Shown here: positions 59,101 through 64,000 of the stretch, one piece after another
Layout of the letters: every line of letters starts with the position of its first letter
Numbering within the stretch: the stretch's first letter is position 1
NCBI GenBank assembly: GCA_026874595.1
Contig: CM049306.1
Span: 93,675,642-93,739,641 of the forward strand
Length of the DNA stretch: 64,000 bases
From: Sipunculus nudus
Taxonomy: Eukaryota; Annelida; Sipuncula; Golfingiida; Sipunculidae
Direction of reading: 5' to 3'
Translations under genes and position numbers: made by a program
Notes under the pieces: generated by a model
Database searches by the model: none
What the model saw: only the letters and a program-made list of their open reading frames with translations
Told to the model about the DNA's origin: nothing

Positions 59101-61934
59101 CAGCCTTTTCCCCCAAAGAGCAGCTGATAGACATTTTTGTATAAGCAACAGAAATTGTCACGAAAATATGACTTGTGACAAAATGAAAACCGTGAAGTCT
59201 CATTCTGTCAACTGTCTGCAGGGCTGGATTGCCGGCTATAAATAAAAACAGAAGTCAAAATCTGCTCGATTGTCCATTGTGTTCACACTTCAAGTTCGAA
59301 AAAAAAATTTAAATATGTTTGACAATTCAGCTTCTTGTTCATCGTATTAGAATAAGGAATGACTGAAAATTTTACGGTCATTGGGTGCATTCATGTGAGG
59401 AGAGTTCTCTACCAGGGACAGAGAAGGGAATCTCTTAAATATTTGAGCATAAAATGGAGCAAAATTGGAAAAAAAAACTGAAGGCTTTTCCCATTTGTAA
59501 TTTAATACAGTTATAGGTAATGTAGAAACTGACAGTATACAATGTCTCAAATATCTATGCTGAATATCAAATTCTGTGCAATATCTGATTAAACGTGTTG
59601 TTATCAGTATGACAAAACTATATAACCTTCGTGCCGAAGGGTCCGAAAGTGGAAAGGAACACCCCAATCCCCCTTCCTAGGCAAATGCAAAGATAAGATG
59701 AATTCACGTAAACGCATGATAAAGTGACCGAAATTATAAAAAAAGGGTAGTCCCATTCTGGAGAGAGAGTCATCATGTCAGTTTCCAACAATCTGTCCAC
59801 GTGATTTGTGACGTAGAGGTCCGGGAGCAGAAAGCCAGGCCGGCAATAAAGAGAAAGAACACTGCGTCCCCGGGACCTTGCTGTATGATAACGGTCTATA
59901 GAGAGCAGCGGGGTCTGTTATTAAGACACGTTAAGACAACTAAATCATTTCTATTGAAAAGGTGTTTACACTGTACACTAGAAACCTATATTTACCTCGC
60001 AGGTACAATTTTTATTCAAGCAATTTCGAGAAAAAAAAGGGATAAATATTTGCTCACTAAACTGGGAGAAGCTTTTGGTTCAGTTGTAGACAGTGTAATA
60101 AAAAGGGAAAGGTATAGGCTTCCCATATTTGGAATCGAACTTAGCTTTTTTTAAGAAGCGTATATGAATACGCTTCCCAGAATATAGGCTTGTGGCTGAA
60201 GAATCTGACTCCTTGGCTTCCTGAACATTTCATTCCCAATCAATTTAAAAAAAATCCCTAGATGAACATTATCATCAAGTAGACAAACCTCAAATAAGTT
60301 AAAATGACAGCTTAATGTTACCAGACCCGAGTACACAGACAGGTTTCGTTAAAAAAATCGTTGTAAACGTTCAGAATATTTATATAAATGAGAATAGAAG
60401 TGGAATTTAAGGTGAAATGATCAGACAAGGTTGATACACGAGATTTTCATATTTTATATGAGCATTTAATTATCAATTAACATAACTGTGCTGGGGTTAC
60501 CCAGTGAGACCGTGAATAATTATAGTTTCTAAAGAGAGTCTGAAGGAACAGAAGAAAGGAATTTTCATACAATTTGGGGCGCACGACCTCTGGTGCGTTT
60601 ATAAAAAATAGCGTAAGTCGATGTGGTGACCTAGGTAAGGGGGCATTTGTGTGTTGCTATGGTGACCATTATGAAGTCGAATTTGAAATAATGGCGTTTA
60701 GGCCCGCAAATGGGCTTAAGTCCGGTATAATGTCATTAAATCATGTTTTTTTGTAGTCACTTCTAGGTTAAGCTGTTAAATATCACATGAAACAGAACAG
60801 TTCGAACCACGAAGTCACTTTTACGCTGGATAGAATAAAAAGTACGCTATCTCTAATACCTTAATAACTATTGTGGCGTATTTCACATTCAACAAAGAAA
60901 TCCTTAAACATGGCATGGAAAGGAACTTGTATATATTATCACAAGTGCAGCGTCCTCTATATTCAACAGACATCTTCACGCCCCTGTCAACTTTTGATCC
61001 TTAAAATACAGAAATTAAAAATGGATCAGGTATCACTGTATACCTGTTTCACCGATTGTAAATCAGTAACGAATTAGATTTTTGTAGCATTTAAAGGCGC
61101 ATTTGTCGCTGTATAATCGATCATTCGGACTAGACAGCCATATGTCAAGGGTGTTGTACACCTTTATTTTTTGTATTAAAAACTAATCACAAACTGACTA
61201 GACTAATCCAGTTGTAACAAATGCAGTCTATCGAACATTCTGTTTTCATATTTTTCTCAAGGGTTCCTAGTAGCAGATCCTTACTAGCAGGTACGATTAA
61301 ATCTTACGGTGTAGTTTTTGTGTTATATCCCCTATGATTTAGATGTGCCTCATTAATATCCACTAGGATTACTTTCGGAAAAAATAATAATTTTGATTAA
61401 GATCAGACCCACGCCTTTTTTATTTGTCCTGACCGGTTAATTTGATTACATTTTGTTTACAAGTTATTGTGATACAGAACAAAACTAACTTTCCCTTACA
61501 TAAGACTAATAAAAACTGAAGTGAGAGTGATTTCTTTGTATGAAAATCATAAATAAAATAAAAAAAAATGGTAGAAAGGCGGAGACCTTATGGTCGGCTG
61601 ACATTTTTCATTTTACATCAGCGAACAGCGATTGGGTGTAGGACTTAGGGTGGGAAAAAATGTTGATCTGCCGGGTAGCAGGCTACGAAATAGCCATGTC
61701 ATTAACATGAATTTTTTTCGATTATTTTTTACTTGTGCCAGAAAATGTTTCCACATGATGGACCATCTGCATTTTATTTTTTTCTTTGCGAGACATGTAA
61801 TTACCTGCATATCCAATTAAAAAAAGGCTCCTTTAAACTGGATGAACATATGTTTGAAAATCAGAAAAACGATCAGCAGATGTTTTGGCTGTTATCGCAT
61901 ATCAGAATTTAGGCCTATATATGTATACATGTGT
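56129..61934. other. Long noncoding stretch with unassigned open frames
   Basis: A 15-base C run lies at 56954-56968. The frame 57364-57615 begins at TTG without a nearby ATG. Its composition (YRPAKRGANFYEQEQIVAVL...) is somewhat coding-like, but I do not recognise it and see no firm splice sites. The frames 57643-57897 and 59801-60154 are also unrecognised. None is claimed as a gene. Confidence 0.3.
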
Positions 61935-61993
61935 GTGAGAGAGATAAAGAGAGAGAGAGGGAAAGAGAGAGAAAGAGAGAGAGAGAAAGAGAC
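61935..61993. repeat. (GA)n microsatellite, interrupted
   Basis: GA repeats with AA interruptions. The overlapping frame 61842-62135 is a repeat artefact. Confidence 0.9.
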
Positions 61994-62423
61994 AAACAGA
62001 TGGATGGTCATCTTTTTTTATTACAACATTAGTCACAGGCTTGGGGAAATGTCCGAAAGGGGTGGGGAAGTTAGCGATGTACTTCGACGGTATCAAAATT
62101 TGTTTAAGTCTGGGCATGAAATAGATCAAAAGTGAAGCATTTCTTAAACAATGTTAAACAATTTAAAATATAAATAACCTTTCAGAAAATGTTTCATTTG
62201 AATAAAGATACACGCAATGCCTAAATCCAAAAGCGTTTATCCTGATATAAGTATCAACAGTGACAATAATGCAAGTATATATATGTGGTTTGGTTAATAT
62301 TCGCAGGGTCACATCATGCAGTGGCGGATCTCGAGGGGGGCTTTGGAGGCTTTGACCACCCCCAGCCCCCACCCGAAACCACAGTGATCTTTTTAGCGAA
62401 CCTGTGAGTTTATGCGATGGCGT
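61994..62423. other. Noncoding, with a possible transposon terminus
   Basis: AT-rich until about 62318, then GCAGTGGCGGATCTCGAGGG with a following G-rich/C-rich segment, a phrase typical of some DNA-transposon ends. No partner terminus was found. Confidence 0.25.
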
Positions 62424-62493
62424 AGCGTCGTCCGTCCATCGTCAGCCGTCAGCCGTCCGCCGTCCAGGGCTGGCTTTCCGCCGTCCATGGCTG
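62424..62493. repeat. CCGTC-rich short tandem cluster
   Basis: Repeated CGTCCGTCC, GTCAGCCGTC and CCGCCGTCCA words make a GC-rich cluster in otherwise AT-rich DNA. Confidence 0.6.
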
Positions 62494-63221
62494 TAAGTCA
62501 GAAACCGTCGAAGCCAGCAGCTCCAAATTACATGTAAGAATTAGTCACATGTGAAACTTGGTGCCCTGGAGCTTATTATAGGGTATCTGCATTCATTTAG
62601 ATTTTATAGAGAAAAAGCTTAAAAACCTTTAAAAATCTTCTTCTCTGAAACTGTCCAGCCAAATTGTCCAATATTTCACAGAAATGATCCCTGGAACAAT
62701 CTCTCTCAAGTTTGTTCGAATGGTCCCAGTTCGGAGATTTTTGGCCGGGATTGAACTTAGTCATCTGTTCAAAGAAGCACACTAAAATTAAAATCTCAGA
62801 TACGGCTAGAGCTATAATCACCAAATTTTATACCAATGTTTGTCATATATGTCATATCTGATTTTGAGGTATTGGTGGCGCTACCTACATTGATGTGTTT
62901 TTTTACAAGCGAAAATGTAATTTTAAACTCTTCTAGCTTATACACTGTTTTATGATGAAACTGTTAAGCTGATTGTTTTAAACTTTACAATAATTATTCT
63001 ATGGTAGGGTTCTGCCAGTTTTATAAGAATAGATTAGGTAAATACAGTTTTAAAAAAGCATTGTAGCCAATTGAAAAAGGCTTTCTGTATTTGAAAACAG
63101 ATTTGACAACATGCTGAGTTTCAGCAGCCAAGTCAAGAGGTCACTCAGTACAAACAGGTGGGGTCGAGACATCACCATGGCAATTGACCTGGCTCTGGGG
63201 GGGGGTGTCTGGACAATGTAT
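62494..63221. other. Noncoding, partly related to the terminal tandem repeat
   Basis: Near 62820-62900 the string ATATCTGATTTTGAGGTATTGGTGGCGCTACCTACATTGATG is a diverged version of part of the unit repeated at 63456-64000, suggesting an older copy. Otherwise nothing recognised. Confidence 0.4.
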
Positions 63222-63262
63222 ATAGACGTCTAGACACAGCGTCTAGACGTCTAGACACAATG
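63222..63262. repeat. Palindromic AGACGTCTAGACAC tandem repeat
   Basis: Two units of AGACGTCTAGACACA type. The second contains a perfect 16-base palindrome GTCTAGACGTCTAGAC at 63241-63256. Confidence 0.85.
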
Positions 63263-63455
63263 TTTAGATGCAGAATTCCCAGATTATTGGAACTATATCT
63301 TTTAACTGTTTGAAAAAAACTTGGTTTGCATTTTAAGCGAATCGAGTTTATCATCAGGTCACATGTGAACTGCTGCGCTCTCAATTTTGGTTGACCTCTG
63401 ACCTTTTCTCGCTGCCCAGCGTCCATTTTTGCGTCTGTTTCCACACATAAACCCA

Positions 63456-64000
63456 CATATCTCGGGAACCGTTTGACTGATCAGGCTAAAAATTTTGCAC
63501 AAATGTAGCCCTTTGATAGCTTTATAACATACACTAAGAATGGTGGCGCCACCTGCAACCATTTTTGCACAGCGTCCAGCTCCCTTGGGATAATATCACT
63601 CATATCTCAGCAGTGGTTTGACTTTCCACCTGAAATTTTGCAGGTTTATACATCCTGGACAGTTTTCTCGATATATGACAGGTGGCGCCACCTACATTCA
63701 TGTTTACTCTGCAGACACCCAAGCTCATATCTTGGGAACCGTTTGACCGATTGGGCCAAAATATTGTATGTGTATAGATCTCACATAGCTCTTCATCATA
63801 GGCAAAACTGGTGGCGCCACCTGCAACCATTTATGCACAGCATCCATCTGTTCATCTGCCTTGGGATAATATCACTCATATCTCAGCAGTGGTTTGACTT
63901 ATCCACCTGACATTTTGCAGGTTTATATATCCTGGACAGCTTTCTCAATATATGACAGGTGGCGCCACCTACATTCACGTTTACTCTGCAGACATCCAAG
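63456..64000. repeat. Tandem repeat with ~270-bp unit carrying GGTGGCGCCACC, runs off the right end
   Basis: Two units, 63456-63723 and 63724-64000, are highly similar. Each unit is itself made of two related halves: one with ATCTyGGGAACCGTTTGAC and GGTGGCGCCACCTGCAACC, the other with ATCTCAGCAGTGGTTTGAC and GGTGGCGCCACCTACATTC. The 12-base palindrome GGTGGCGCCACC occurs once per half-unit and is invariant in all four. The array may continue beyond the window. The minus-strand frames here are repeat artefacts. Confidence 0.88.

Noticed and set aside
59801-60154. 117-residue plus-strand open frame
   Set aside because: No recognised domain; Lys/Arg/Ile-rich composition typical of chance frames in AT-rich DNA.
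61842-62135. Arg/Glu-rich open frame
   Set aside because: Product of the (GA)n microsatellite.
1-64000. tRNA, rRNA, snRNA, known miRNA and CRISPR arrays
   Set aside because: Looked for B-box-like GGTTCGANTCC, conserved snRNA/rRNA words, common conserved miRNA seeds and regularly spaced direct repeats; none was convincing.

Overview
This window is AT-rich, intron-rich, repeat-rich animal DNA with very little coding sequence. Two adjacent plus-strand exons near the left end show what kind of animal it is. One encodes a string of PxFVamide peptides, the family first known as Mytilus inhibitory peptides. The other encodes nine copies of FSEFLG/FSEFIG-amide, the EFLGamide/fulicin family, whose annelid receptor is the orthologue of the vertebrate TRH receptor. 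The pair points to a lophotrochozoan, most likely a mollusc; a brachiopod or a related phylum cannot be excluded.

Region 1-5 kb is the neuropeptide locus. The PxFVamide exon starts at a splice acceptor at 2069/2070 and ends at a stop at 3209-3211, with a poly(A) signal at 3690-3695. Only about 260 bases later an acceptor at 3977/3978 opens the EFLGamide exon, which ends at 4423. Neither exon carries a signal peptide, both enter in intron phase 1, and I found no leader exon between them. They could be alternative 3' terminal exons sharing an upstream leader exon outside the window, or two tandem genes. This is the most interesting observation here.

From 5 to 64 kb I recognise only one further probable coding piece: a short first exon at 37593-37714 (40 whole codons, ATG to a GT donor, phase 2) of unknown family. 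The remainder is noncoding. It contains two solo LTRs of one LTR-retrotransposon family (25406-26244 and 41326-42068, each with a 4-bp target duplication), a decayed minus-strand non-LTR reverse transcriptase (about 26480-27060), a 639-bp foldback element inserted in a 21-bp minisatellite (17511-18149), and a duplicated ~400-bp block with a conserved palindrome (12620-13037 and 18899-19278). It also holds several other dispersed repeat pairs, minisatellites, a degenerate ~155-bp satellite (52.9-54.3 kb), a 1.1-kb inverted repeat (54995-56128), and a ~270-bp tandem repeat carrying GGTGGCGCCACC that runs off the right end.

No tRNA, rRNA, CRISPR array or operon was seen. The CRE octamer TGACGTCA occurs nine times, well above the roughly one expected for an 8-mer in 64 kb. 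All family assignments are from motif recognition by eye; nothing was searched against a database.
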